The notes under the pieces are model-generated. The model was not told where the DNA came from, ran no database searches, and saw only the letters and a list, made by a program, of their open reading frames with translations. From positions 31,896,678 through 31,960,677 of the forward strand of contig NC_069123.1 in the NCBI RefSeq assembly GCF_026914265.1: a stretch of DNA of 64,000 bases, written 5' to 3'. How positions within the stretch are numbered: position 1 is the first letter of the stretch; every line of letters starts with the position of its first letter. This document shows, piece after piece, positions 33,750 to 54,260 of the stretch. Origin of the DNA: Mya arenaria. Lineage: Eukaryota; Mollusca; Bivalvia; Myida; Myidae. A program made the position numbers and the translations under genes.

Positions 33750-35865
33750 TATGTTTTATTCTTTTGATTTCAGTTAATATTTTCTATGGTTTAAATATAT
33801 TTGCTTTGAATCTACTCTTGTTTTATTATTAATAAAGATGAATGCGGACATGGGTTTGTATTAACATTATTTTCTTTATGGAATGAATTCATGATTTAAG
33901 ACTTGTTACATGATAGCTTTTTCATCTAAGGGTTATCTGCCCTAATGAGTTAAATATCAAGGCACTGCCGAAATGCTTATCAGTTCTTGTTTAGAGATCA
34001 TAAAAACATGTCGCAATAAATAGTTAGAGCACATTCAGTGTAGTTCTTATGTTTATATGTATTCCTTAATAACATAACAAGACTGTGTCATATTTCTCTG
34101 TTTCACTTGCTACTCTTTTGGTTTTAATTTTTGGTAGAGAGAAGCCGCATATATACTGCTGATTAGTTGTATTCCATGGCTATCGTCCTTCGGTGGTAGA
34201 CTCCTAGCTTTTTTTGGATGGGAGGGATTCTTCGGACATTCATCATTTTGTGTCAGGGTTAAGTTAATTTGGTTTCATGATGATACTAATTATATTAATA
34301 TATATCGAACTTAACGTGAATTAAGATGGATGAATAAAAACGTTAATCTGGGGTGGTATTTACTACGCAATTTAGGGCAATCTAATGGTCATATATCATT
34401 GACTCCATTCACTGTAGAAGTTCGTTATTTATATCACGCTATCCGATTAGCTACATCATTCTTTAATCCAATTAAGATCAATACTGAATCCCACCCAGAG
34501 GTTGTGTTCATTTATTAATTAAATATACGGTTCAAACATCAGAGGAGTCTGTCATGATTAAGTTGTCTTCGACAAAGGCAAGAATGCATTACATTTAAGT
34601 AGCATTTACACGTCATTATTTGCGGAAGATAGGAACAGTAGAAGGAAAAGCATAAGATCAGCCATTGTTAATCAATGGCGATGTAATAATTCAAAAACAC
34701 AGCTTATTATTCCAATTCAACTTCAATGATAAGGTGAATCATAAACAGTAAACAATCTCAGTTTTTACCTCCTTGGGGGCCTTAGCGTTAACCAAAAAAA
34801 AAATCGAACTTGGTCTGATTTTGACCGGCCCTCGCTGTCCATTCGAAACTCCTCGGCCAGTTTTATCGAAAACAAACTTGGATGTATGCCGGTACATCAG
34901 TAGAAGTAGTTCGTACATTTTTGAATCATATCATTTATTAAATGTAGTGTTCTAACTTGTATGTATTGATCTAAGTTTAAATTGATTGCCCGTGAAGTAA
35001 ATTATTGAAAACATTATAAAGATCCCCAATAGTTAAATAAATCACAATAGCTTTATCAGGTGACTTAATTGAGTGTTGAATTCAATGTGCTAGACAATTA
35101 TGTAACCGCAAACCGCGATAATAGATTATATTTTTCTGACGTAAACATCGACAGATCATTTATAAACATTATTTCCTTTTTTAGTTTTTGTTAACAAGCG
35201 TTAATTTGATTAGTCTTATACGAGATAGATATATTTATTTCCGCCTTTTGAAGAAGATTTATTACAAAGATGGCTCTAATTATGAAACAGTACACAAAAA
35301 AAACATGCAAAAGTGATTCACATATATCACTGGATTAAAGCATATGAATCACTGGATTAAAGCATGGTAATAGGTATTGAATAAAAAAAAGCTATATAAT
35401 GTACATACACATACAAAAAAAAAAAAACAGTTTAAATATGCTATTTACATGATCATAATTATGCTATAGCTCAGTTAATATCAATACAAATCTTTGCGAA
35501 ATGAAACACAAGACTTTTTATAACTTTCTGTTGACAGACCTTCTGTTCAGAGAAATATACTAAACATAAGAAGCGATGTTAATGTATGATAATTTCCCTT
35601 AATGCCGCTTTACTTGTAAAACGAACATGGTTTGGTGGTAAGGGTAAGAGATTCAAAAAACGATAACTTTTTTGCGATAATGTTTTTGTCTTTGGTTCAA
35701 ATACTGTTAAAGGCCACACATTAAACATTTGTGTTATTTTACACGATTTGTTTGTGTGTTTTTATTTAAACACGATATTCAAATATTTCTATATTATCAA
35801 TATTATAAACATACAACGGAGGAAATAATCCATGAGAGGACCATAGTTGTTGATATGGTATCATA
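33750..35865. other. Gene-poor stretch with one MITE end
   Basis: No gene recognised. A single family 3 end (TCGAAACTCCTCGGCCAG, then TATCGAAAACAAACTTGGAT) lies at about 34843-34920. CATATGAATCACTGGATTAA-type phrases are locally duplicated near 35320-35360. Confidence 0.4.
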
Positions 35866-35868
35866 CAC

Positions 35869-36789
35869 AAGGTCGAAACCCTTCAGGTCGGCTGAGTAGT
35901 TAGAGATTACTATTTCTTACGCAAATTCGGAGCCCTTCAGGTCGGATGAGTAATTAGAGATAACTATTTTTTACGCAAGGTCGGAACCCTTCAGGTCGGT
36001 TGAGTAATTAGAGATTACTATTTTACGTAAGGTCGGAACACTTTGGTTGAGTAATTAGAGATTAACATTCTTACGAAGACCGTAACCCTTTCAGGTCGGA
36101 AAAGTAATTAAATATTTATATGATTTACGCAAGGTCGAAACCCTTCAGGTCGGTTGATCGGTTGAGTATTTATTAATAACTATTTCTTACGCAAGGTCAG
36201 AACCCTTCAGGTCGGTTAAATAATTAGAGAATACTATTTCTTACGCAAGGTCAGACCCCTTCAGGTCGGTTAAATAATTAGAGAATACTATTTCTTACGC
36301 AAGGTCAGACCCCTTCAGGTCGGTTAAATAATTAGAGAATACTATTTCTTACGCAAGGTCAGAGCCCTTCAGGTCTGTTAAGTAACTGGAGATTTCAGTT
36401 TGGTACGAAAGGTTGGAACCCTTCAGGTCGGTTGAGTATTTAGAAATTACTATTTCCTACGCAATATCAGAACCCTGCAGGTCGGATAAGAAATTAGAGA
36501 TAACGGTTTCTTTCGCAAGGTTGGAACTCTTCGGGTCGGTTAAGTAATTAGAGATAACTGTTTTTACGCATGGTTGGAACGGCCCTTCAGGTCGGTTGAA
36601 TAGCTCAAGATTACTATTTCTTACGCACAGCCTGAAGCCTTCAGGTCGGTTAAGTAATTAGAGATAACTATTCCTTACGTAAGGTCGGAACCCTTCAGGT
36701 CGGTTGAGTAATTAGAAATAACTTTTTCTTACGCAAGGTCGGAACCCTTTAGGTCGCTTGTGTCATTAGACAAAAATATGGCTTACGCA
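35869..36789. repeat. 54-bp minisatellite, about 17 copies
   Basis: Unit contains AAGGTCGGAACCCTTCAGGT then CGGTTGAGTAATTAGAGATT and ACTATTTCTTACGC. Units differ by point changes, and two or three in the middle (36200-36350) are nearly identical, suggesting recent local expansion. Confidence 0.92.
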
Positions 36790-36810
36790 ACTTATATTAT
36801 TATCTAAAAT

Positions 36811-36881
36811 TTTACGAACTACTTCAGTACCGGCATATATCCGAGGTTGTTTGGGATGGAAAATGGCCGAGGAGTTCGTAA
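36811..36881. mobile_element. Family 3 MITE end
   Basis: TACCGGCATATATCCGAGGT, TTGGGATGGAAAATGGCC and GAGGAGTTCGTAATG match one terminus of family 3. The other end was not found. Confidence 0.5.
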
Positions 36882-37099
36882 TGTCAATACTCATGTCGTT
36901 TGGGCTCTTCGAGGTCAAAAAGAACTGATGACCCTCGAAATCGTACATGTTAAACAAATGTATAAACTGGTTCCAATTGAATCATCCTTTATACCAGTAA
37001 ACGGTTGCACATGATATAGTACGTCCTAAAAGACTTCTACATGACAGTATCGAAAACAATCATATCTTTTAGAAAAAAAAATCTGTTTTGTTGTGTCAT

Positions 37100-37660
37100 T
37101 CGGAAGTTTTTGTTCCGTGAGCTATGGAAAACATACAGTGAGACTGTGGTATTCGACCAAAGGGATGTAATGCAGTTCATATCTCCTACTGTTGTAGGCT
37201 TGAGTTGAGTTTCTTGGTTAAAATATAATTCACCATTTTTCTCAAGTGAAGCATAGCGCCGCAAGACATCATAAATGTACCAGATTCCTAAGTTTTAACC
37301 TATCGTCAAAAACATATTCATCAAACAAAGCACAACAACCTTATAGTATGCCCACAAAGTATCAGAATACCAGGTCTGAACCTTTATTTAAGATTTAAAA
37401 GGAAGAACACGTACGTCCTAAAAAGGGTTTTCAGGTAAAATGAATGTTGAATCAATTAATAACTTTTAAAGGTTTTCGCAATAAGTTGATTCTCAAAATT
37501 TGATTTTTTTTTCTTTTTATAAAGTATGACAGTATGATTTGTTAATTTAATTTAATTTTCAAAAACAATCCTAATGAAAAATTATATTATATATATGCTG
37601 TTTCAGGTTTTTAGGGACAATAATAGTGTGCGTTTTTCATTTTAGTCCAAAACAGTTAAA
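37100..37660. repeat. Left flank of CARD-gene segmental duplication, copy D
   Basis: Aligns by eye with 53620-54260 (shared landmarks: GGTATTCGACCAAAGGGATG/GGTCTATGACTAAAGGGAAG, ACGTACGTYCYRAAAAG, ATTCTCARAAA, ACAATAGTGTRYGCTT-like). It shows that the duplication carrying the CARD genes starts well upstream of them. Confidence 0.55.
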
Positions 37661-38380
37661 TAATAAAATCTGCAGTCCAATTTGTTTAAGTTCGCTATAT
37701 ATATCTGCGCCACATGGATTGGGGGAAAACCCCGTCTTGGTCGGATGAGTTTACGCACGTAAATTTTTTGAGCGAAGAATAACAATGATTGCATGTATTT
37801 ATTATCGGAATTGATAATGTAAAATTCGGTTGTGAGGTAGATTTTGTAGGGTACTGTAGTTTATATAAGTTTTACATTTTCCTCGAGGAAATTACAAGTA
37901 TCGGGTTATGTACTGATTTGGGAAATCATTCGATAAGCAAGTGGGGTACGGAGAGGATCGTGTCATTGTACACTAGTAGCGTGTTTTATTGATTACAAAA
38001 AATGATATACAAATAGATGATTGTTTCTGTGTTATTAACGCATATTTATTTTTCAGTTTGGTATTGTTTGTGTTACCAACGTACGAATGGGAGTTTATTC
38101 GTGTAGAGGGCTGTGAGTGGCATTGATTCCGGACATTACTACAATGCAGAAGCATTCATCACTGTGTATAGGAACATTGAGCCATTCACCATGTTATGGC
38201 TATTCAGGGAATCAGTGCCTGTGTGAATGTTATTGAATTGTCAGAATATACAAAATAAAATACCCCGCTTGTTGGCACAACTATATTGTGTTCCTTTGTT
38301 TGTCTTTACTTAAGGTTAAGATAATAAATATTTTATGTTTGGCATAAAATGAAATGAAATAGAAAACATAAAAAAATCTT
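37661..38380. other. No gene seen
   Basis: Contains GGGGGAAAACCCCGTCTTGG near 37720 and short frames without domain signal. Confidence 0.35.
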
Positions 38381-38385
38381 ATATA

Positions 38386-41300
38386 CACGGTGGAGAACCC
38401 ACGTGACTTATTTGGTAAAGTGCACGGCAACAAATGTCAACAAGTCTCGATTCAGGTAAGGTTTTTAAAGATAACTTTCTTAATATTTGGTGAATTTTTG
38501 TGAAATAAAGACCATAAACCCCGCATTTAAGAGCTCTATCCACGGTAATAAAGAACTTTCTCTAATATTCTAAAGTTTTCCTGAAAATCTTGACCAACTG
38601 ATTTCTTAGAGTTGAAATCTAAGGCAAAGTACACGGCTTTTGACAAATCTATCGCTTTACTTCATGTTAGCCGTAAATAATTCATACACAAATCTTATTT
38701 TAAGCAAATTTTATGTATTTTAAAGTTTTCAGCGTGTATTGTTTAACTTCTAGTTATTTCAAAGGTAAAATTGAACTAAAACCAAATTGATAAAGTACAC
38801 GGACATTTTAGGTTTGATAAAGTACACGGTCATTTTAGTTTATGTTTGAAAGTAGAGTGCGGTTTACAATTTCATCGTTATATAAGCATTTTCTATTCGT
38901 GAAGTCAGAATGTATAGTGTTTAGTTTTAGTTGTATCAATAAATTTTGCATTACAACGCACACCTAAATAACTAAATATTTAGCAATCATATTTAATGAG
39001 GAGTTGAAAGATAGTCTATGGGATAATTTAAGAGAAAGTCTGCCATTATAAGTTCGATTACTTTTAAATATGCAGATCAATACAGAATCATACATACATT
39101 TCTTCAAAAATCAGATAGTTTTACTTATAAATTATAATCTGGACTGACGGCGAATAAAACATCTCTGTAGTTAGCGGCCCGTTTGTGGTGATTATAAATA
39201 ACATGAATGTTCCTATTTTGATGTGATATAAAAAATAAAATAGGCACATCACAATTAGTTTATATATATTTCCACATTTAAAGCATATTGTTCATACCTT
39301 TCAGGTAACGCTGAATCTTTTATTTGGTTCAGTCTGAACACATAGTATCTGATATCAGTAAAACTGCGGTCGTTCGAACAATACAGACAGGAACTCATTG
39401 TAAAGATGGAGGCTCGGAGTTAGAAGGGAAACAGCAAGGAGGAATGAGAGCACACTATATTACCAACTTACAGGCTAGGACTAAGACTTGAACATCTAGA
39501 TAAGAGCTGAGCATGGAACATTAGAATGTTCTAGACTAAAGGCTGAAATGTGATTACAAAATAATTGTGTTTCAAAGCTTGCTGAATTATTTAATATACA
39601 TGCAGTTAAGAGTTTATAGGACATCAATGGGAAAATGACAACAATGCATCTCTAAACCTTGTGAAAATGTTGTATGCTCAATCCGTTTTCATACTGATTT
39701 TAGACAGCAATTTTTTCAGTACTGTAAGACAAACGAACATTTTGAAAGAGCACCATTTGATAACAGTACGTTTTGCTAATTATCTTAATAAAATGTTAAA
39801 CTCATCAAAACGTTATTTTAACTCGGCAACATACTAGAATGCACTTCTAACTAGACCATTGTGATCTTTCAATGTGTTCTGATTAGGTGTGTTTCGCCTT
39901 AACGTGACTGCTGAGTCCAGATTTGAACTTGAATTCTGAGCGACACTGTAGACATTTGTGACGTGTCATTCCCCTGTGTCTAGTAGAAACCTGGTCACTG
40001 AGATTGGTCGTGTCACCCAATTTGAACACACACATATCACAGGTTAGCTTCAATCGGCCGCTTTCGCGTCTTTCGTGTATCTTCAAGTCTTGCAAGAGCA
40101 GTTTTGCCACAATATTTGCAAACGTGCAACTTTGTCTCGCCGTGATTGCTGCACCTATAAAAAAGACATGTACTGTCACAAGTTAGCGAGAAATGCTGGC
40201 AATGTCAGTTATTGAATATAATTTATAAAAAAACACTATATTACTGCCACGCAATGAGAGTTTGATCGTGTAATCAGTATCATAAATCACAACAACCCTG
40301 TCCACTGAAACACGGACCACATTATTATGTGAAAAACGCAACTCCTTAAAAAAGTTGAAACACAGTCAGACGACGGCAAATCTTAACCTCTACACGAGGG
40401 GAGTCATAATAAAAGTATAACTTTAGTATATTCTTATTTCTCTGCGGAAAAATAAAGCTAAAAACTAACCTGTGTCTGTGTAAACACTTTCCCGCAAAAA
40501 CGATGGCAAATGACCAAAATGCCTTCTATCGTGGTCTACTAGGTGTTTTTTTATTATTTTGAAATGCCATTCCGCATTCTTTGCATAAAGTCGGAGTCTT
40601 CATATTCTGAAATGAAACAAATGCCACAAAATCATAAGTCTATCAAATCAACTAGCAATCGAAGACATTAAAAGTACAAGAACACTTTTCTTTCTCAAAA
40701 TTGACAAAATGAAGTTATTAAGCAGTTATGTGTTACTGTTTACCATGTATAATGAATACAAACACGTTTTACATATACGATACGAAAAAGAAGTGGAACA
40801 CACTTTACATAAATTTCAAGCCCTTTATATGTCAATTGCGAATATATTGTTAAAATACGGGACTGAATTTTAGTGTGATAACACATGATTCCATGATTCA
40901 TGAAAATGAGCCCATCATTTAGGCGACTCCGTCGGTCTAACAGTTAAAACGCGTTCATTCTTCCATTGCCACTCCATAACAATGCGTCTTTTCAAACATG
41001 GAGCAATGTTTAATAATGAATTTGAAGAATAGAAATAATAAATAAATCTATAATAACTCGTTTTAGCACCAGTCAGTGAAATAATGAGTATATACACTGA
41101 AGGTTGTAAACGACCGTGTACTTTATCAAACCTAAAATGTCCGTGTACTTTATCAATTTGGTTTTAGTTCATTTTCGCCTTTGAAATAACTATAAGAAGT
41201 TAAACAATACACGCTGAAAACTTTAAAATACATAAAATTTGCTTAAAATAAGATTTGTGTATGAATCATTTACGGCTAACATGAAGTAAAGCGATAGATT

Positions 41301-41560
41301 TGTCAAAAGCCGTGTACTTTGCCTTAGATTTCAACTCTGAGAAATCAGTTGGTCAAGATTTTCAGGAAAAATTTAGAATATTAGAGAAAGTTCTTTATTA
41401 CCGTTGATAGAGCTCTTAAATGCGGGGTTTATGGTCTTTATTTTACAAACAATCTCCAAATATTAAGAAAGTTATCTTTAAAAACCTTACCTGAATCGAG
41501 ACGTGTTGACATTTGTTGCCGTGCACTTTAGCAAATAAGTCACGTGGGTTCTCCACCGTG
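38386..41560. mobile_element. 3175-bp element with ~450-bp terminal inverted repeats
   Basis: Arms at 38386-38835 and 41108-41560 are about 95% identical in inverted orientation, beginning CACGGTGGAGAACCCACGTG. Flanks are ATATA on both sides (38381-38385, 41561-41565), a 5-bp target duplication. Each arm holds four AAAGTRCACGG motifs, likely subterminal transposase-binding repeats, and a CAG|GTAAGG splice-donor-like site. The interior has no recognisable transposase, only zinc-finger remnants. Absent from the paralogous segment at 53.6-54.6 kb. Superfamily unassigned. The CAC-starting ends and 5-bp duplication fit Transib-like elements, but no RAG1-like core is seen. Confidence 0.85.
39883..40620 (-). 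pseudogene. C2H2 zinc-finger remnants inside the TIR element
   Basis: Minus strand, last part: a complete finger CLQC-x12-HVKAKH then T and stop. It is preceded by CDMC-x12-QVSTRH with the first His replaced by Gln. Upstream, in changing frames, are HVCKYCGKT, CHRFCGKVF and LCKECGMAF, each the start of a finger. A poly-C2H2 coding region has therefore decayed, through several frame breaks, inside the element. Possible splice acceptor near 40160. Whether it was the element's own protein or a captured host exon cannot be told. Confidence 0.6.
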
Positions 41561-41781
41561 ATATATCTTCGTGTTTTGTTCATAATCAAAACATCGGATA
41601 ATGTACATATACTTAGGTTCATATGATATGTACATACATACCATTAGACTTTTAACCTTTCATAATAAAAACAAAATATTTTAACTCAGTGTGACCTAGA
41701 AACTAAGTGTTTACCTAAACAGAGCTAGATCAAGTATACGCTATATATGAAAAGAACTGTTATGCTCTGACACTAGCTAAA

Positions 41782-49472
<7,691 letters not shown>

Positions 49473-50517
49473 GATATTAAAAACCTTCAGATTTGTCAAT
49501 TTAAATAACTGAATAAGTGACTTCATCTTTGTATATTGTCCTGCTCTGAATGAAAATATTGTTTGTTCGTAAACGCCTTGTACATAAATGCATATATTAT
49601 ACAAAGCCCTAATTGTCGAGTGGTTTAAACGGTTTTTTAATAAAAAGTAAAGCGTTTATAGCTCGTACTCCTAAAATAACAATTTAACTTGAAGACATAA
49701 CGTCAACTTGATTCAATCACAACCGTGTACAGCCATATGATTCATGATTTACGGTACCAAACAAGGTCACATGGTCACACAAGAAGTACAGCACAAACTA
49801 AACTTGATGCGAATATATATTAACCATGTTTTAGTTTGTGCTCCAACGAAATAAGAACCTTACAACACAGAACAGAAACAATATATTCATTCTTTGAATA
49901 ACATTTGTACTTCAGAAAGATTGAATAACAAAGATACTTAAGGTACCTTCTCAATCGTAACTACTCGGCCATCTCCGGCAAGCTGGGAAGAGAATATTTC
50001 TTTGCATATAAGCCGATTATATTCCGAATATTATGAATAGTCGGTAGGGAATCAAATAAAAGATATTCTTGGACCGTCAACTTGGTCAAAACAAAGTTAG
50101 TTGTTTGAAAATGAATCGACAGGGAGTTTTGAAATAACTAATCGTATTAGATACGTTCATATGTGCGATGACATTCATGAACCATTTATTCTTATAATTA
50201 TAACAATTATCATGGGTGAAATTGTTTTTGAGCAAATGGGATCACAGTATTTTTCTACTATAAAATCCGATGTTCATCAACGTTATACGTGTAATACATT
50301 GGTTGAATCGTCAATCGTCAATATAGTGTCTGATTATTTTGTGTGACGAAAGCGTCACATTTCAATATCAGTGGGTATTTTCAACAATTTAGTTCTGTTT
50401 ACATTAGATAGCACAGTATTTCAAAATGGTTTTGCTTGTGAAATTGATAACTAATATTAAGACTGAATCACCAACATAAAAACACACACATAATCTTTGC
50501 ATGCAGATGATAAGATC
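49473..50517. other. 3' flank of gene D, shared with gene E
   Basis: GGTCACATGGTCACA, the ATTGATGCGAATA-like phrase and CGTAACTACTCGGCCATCTC recur downstream of gene E (58185-58385), marking the right part of the duplication. The eroded family 4 mini-element is at about 49957-50040. The 81-codon frame at 50101 is unassigned. Confidence 0.5.
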
Positions 50518-51106
50518 AACAAGAGCTGTCACAGAGACAGCGCGCTCGACTATTCCGCCGCTTTTCGGTATATGGATTGAAAAGTTTTGGCGAAACATGC
50601 ATGGATCGCTGTTAGATTAGATTTCAATGCAATACATGATGTGCTGAGATATTTATATAGATTGAATTAGGAAATATTTGAGGTGGTACGCAAACTTTAA
50701 CGTAAATTCTAAGTCGAAAAAGGGGCATAATTTTGTCAAAATGCTTGATAAAGTTACCTCCTCCTGTGTATAGGTTGGGGGCACGATGGTGAACAAGCGT
50801 GCAAAGTTTCAAAGCCAGATGTCGAGGGACTTTGAAAATATTTGAGGTAGTACGCAAACTTTAACGTAAATTCTAAGTAGAAAAAGAGGCATTATTTTGT
50901 CAAAATGCTTGATATAGTTATCTTCTCCTCTGTACAGGTTGGAGGCATAATGGTAAATAAGTGTGCAAAGTTTCAAAGCCATATGTTAATGGACTTTGAA
51001 AATATTTGAGGTGGTACGCAAACTTTAACATTAGTGGTTACGCCGACGCCGACGCTCGGGTGACTAGGATAGCTCTCCTTATTCTTCGAATAGTCGAGTT
51101 AAAACT
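50518..51106 (+). mobile_element. Dispersed element R2, long copy, with internal 164-bp repeats
   Basis: Begins AACAAGAGCTGTCACAGAGA and ends near TTCTTCGAATAGTCGAGTTA. Inside, units starting TTTGAGGTGGTACGCAAACT begin at 50677, 50841 and 51005, i.e. exactly 164 bp apart. Non-coding. A 150-bp piece lies inside the 1574-bp insertion at 23 kb. I recall this start phrase from other bivalve genomes; class unknown. Confidence 0.7.
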
Positions 51107-51870
51107 ATGTTGGACTGATTACTTATCACTAAACAATCAAACTGGTTTTGCTAGTCTTTTTACCTATTGGAGTACACTTCCACTGTTTTTAATTGATGTT
51201 CAACAATTTTCGTGTCGGAAGCAAAACGCCATCTATGTATATGACCTCTTACTTCAGCTTTATAAACAAAGTAGAAAGCAATTAACATTTCAAGTACTAG
51301 GCATGATAAAATGAAAATATATACCTACAAGCCATAATTGTTCAGTTTTTGACGCGCACATAATTCAGCGGGAGAGGCCAAAACATGTTCGTAAAACAAG
51401 TATACAAGATCGATTTAACCCATCAAATAAGTTATCATATATATTGAGTTTGTTTATAAAGAATACACGTTCGACTAGCTGCGCTAGGCTTAAATGTTCA
51501 TTTTCACTAAAGACCTTACTTAAAATGCTACTTAAAGTTACTTATAGCTTACACTTTGTGCAATACTATTAGATATGATTGGATATTGGCAACATTTGTG
51601 AAACACACTTCTAGGCCCAATATCGCAAAATAACTCCAATTGTCTCCCAATCTCAATCCCAATTTGTTTGGTATTAAATATCATAGTATGATTACAATAT
51701 CGAATGTTTTAACTGTTTTTAAAGGCATATTTTCTCATTAAATAAATATATTGTTAATAATTCGACAAATACATATTCTAGAGTAAACAGTTTGTCTCTC
51801 CTGTTTCTTTATGGGGGTTTTCTGCGTCGGACTATGTTTTACCAAAGTACATTGCTTTGTGACTCGTTAA
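51107..51870. other. No gene seen
   Basis: No domain-bearing frame or RNA gene recognised. Confidence 0.35.
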
Positions 51871-51874
51871 GCCA

Positions 51875-52115
51875 GGCCCACATTTTTTTAAACTTCTTAA
51901 GCTTAACAGGCTTAAGTCGCTTATTTCAATAAGCCAAATGCATACTGAAAATGGATTTTGATAAATGACAATTAGTTTTCCTGATAATCATACAGATTAT
52001 TCCTACATAATTTCTAAAAATTCTTGAAGAAGTTAATATAACATATAGAACAAAAAAAATGAGATTAGCTTAATCCTGTTATAAGGGACTTAAGAAGTTT
52101 CACGAAATTGGGGCC
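51875..52115. mobile_element. Small inverted-repeat element (GGCCCAMATTT..AAACTTCTTAAG ends)
   Basis: Left end GGCCCACATTTTTTTAAACT and right end (reverse complement) GGCCCCAATTTCGTGAAACT, both continuing TCTTAAG. About 240 bp, non-coding. Confidence 0.7.
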
Positions 52116-53619
52116 AGCTAGGTCATTTAATAATAAGTAATTCTCTTTATTTGGCTCCGAACACAATTTGGTATCTAGCTATTTCGTCTTTAATTGGTTC
52201 AATTTGTGCCTCGTCCTTTATCAGGAGTTTTAAATCCGTTACAAATTGTTTGGAACTTTCTTCTGAGTTTTGTTTTGATACATCTGCTGTATGTGGTATT
52301 TGGCGTATATTTTCAGTAGGATTCATATATGTCATAATGCGTTTTGTATCAAATTCCGTTCATGATTGGATAAAGTCACAATTGAATACAAGAAAAAAGT
52401 TGATGCATAGCATCAAGTCGGCGCAATGAAAATAGAAGAAAAACGTGCATGCAGATAACCAAAAATAGTTATTATATCAATGATAATATTTGTTTTTATG
52501 TTGGGTGTACATATGCTCAAAGGACATTATGGTTAATAATATTGTTACAATAGTTTAAGCCCGTTATTTTAGATATTCTGGTTTTTCCCCAAGCTATTCC
52601 TCCGGTTAAAACTAAATTATAACAAAAATATACATACGTGTCTTCGGAAGAAATAGAGTCAATGGTCTAATACATAGATTTCAATAGCATGAAATTCACC
52701 TTTTATTGGTACCGGCATGTTATGTGAATTCCTAGCTTTATATTTTGCAATAGTTTTTGTAACATATTTCACTCATATGAGTATATAGAACGGGGATAAA
52801 AAATACTATACATCAAGAGGGAATTATCTTGAGTTCATTCTTTCGAATGACATTTTCAAAACAAACAATTAAACTCAAGGTTAATTTTTCAAAACCCGGC
52901 ATTTTTGTCGTGACCAAGGAAGATTACTGCGTAGGAGGTGTACAAACATAAACGATATTGTAATAGTACCGTGTAACCTTCAGCTATTGATTTCAATCGG
53001 AACACTTCGGCCTGTATCTATCTCGGAGATGGCCGAGTTGTTATGATTGAGTTGGTATTTAAAATCAAAATTTTCAAAATGATAAGCAGGGCTATTATAA
53101 TTTAAGGTTTCATTATCAATTAAAGTGTAAAGTTTTAAAAAACATACTAAACTTCATATTTGTTCATGCAACGTGGAAACTATTGAAAGCATTGTTCTGC
53201 AATTTATGAACTAGTCCCTAAGTTGGAATATTTCTAAAGTAATATCAAATATAGTCGGCGCCCTTCTGGTAAATGCCCACTCCAAAAGATCAAGTTATTA
53301 CACTTAATTAATTTCTTCCACTTGGACATTGAGTGGACCAATTAACACACATTGGCACAATGAATGGCTACCTCTCCTGCATCCAACGCACCGAAATTCG
53401 TTCGTGTGTGCTGGCCCTTGATTTGTATATTATCCATTTTTTGAACATATCAAACAACATCAAATTGTAAAATCTAATAAATTAATTAATTATATACATA
53501 CATGTATGACAACACTAGGTTTATCCCCACCCTTGCATAATGTTGTAGTCTTTAGGATGGTAGCGATATAGTTATAATAACACCAACTTTTGTGACATGG
53601 CTAGCAGCAATTTATCATT
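52116..53619. other. Gene-poor stretch with one mini-element
   Basis: A 62-codon minus frame at 52147-52335 reads like a polar helical peptide (KQFVTDLKLLIKDEAQIEP), but no family was recognised and it may be a chance frame. A 56-bp family 4 mini-element is at 52994-53049 (CAATCGGAACACTTCGGCC to GGCCGAGTTGTTATGATTG). Confidence 0.35.
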
Positions 53620-54260
53620 TAATGTGGTCTATGACTAAAGGGAAGTAATGCAATGCAACTGTCTAACTTTTGTAGGCCTGTGTATTGTTGCTTGGTTAGT
53701 AGATTATACAACATGCAGGTCAAGCAAATCAGTACCCTGATAAGACGCCCTAGCTGATAAGACGCGCTGATAAGACGCCCTAAATGTACCTGACTGCCAA
53801 TTCTCAATATATTTAAATCAAACATAGGGCCCTATATCGCATAAAATGTACCGGCGTGTCAGTCACCATCTATCATAATACAATATGCCACTCAAGCAAA
53901 GCAAATCGATCAAAGACTCAATAAATGTTCATGACTGCCAGGTCTCAACTTATCATAATACATTGTACCAGACTGTAAGGTATCAAATTATTATATAAGA
54001 AATTAAGAAGAAAGCAAACGTACGTTCCGAAAAGTTTTTTTTAGGTAAATGGATGCCTAAGCAATAAGCAGATTGTTGTGCTTCTGCAATAAAATGATTC
54101 TCAGAAAAACTTTGAAAAGAGACAAATAATTATTGACAATTTATGTTTCGTAATTAAAAAAAAAAAATCAAAAATCTTCTTATGAAAATTTGCTTTATAA
54201 CGTATGTTTAGGATAACAATAGTGTATGCTTAATTTCAAAAACCGTAAATATTCAAAGCG
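53620..54260. repeat. Left flank of CARD-gene duplication, copy E
   Basis: Counterpart of 37100-37660. Also includes a local GATAAGACGCSCT triplication at 53735-53785. Confidence 0.55.

Noticed and set aside
38386-38420. A bona fide RSS (heptamer plus nonamer) at the element end
   Set aside because: CACGGTG is close to the heptamer, but no ACAAAAACC-like nonamer occurs at 12 or 23 bp spacing.
38386-41560. Polinton-type element because of the long inverted repeats
   Set aside because: Far too short, 5-bp target duplication, and no polymerase, integrase or capsid-like frame.
52147-52335. 62-codon minus frame as a gene exon
   Set aside because: Plausible peptide composition but no family match, no clear splice sites and no neighbours; left unannotated.
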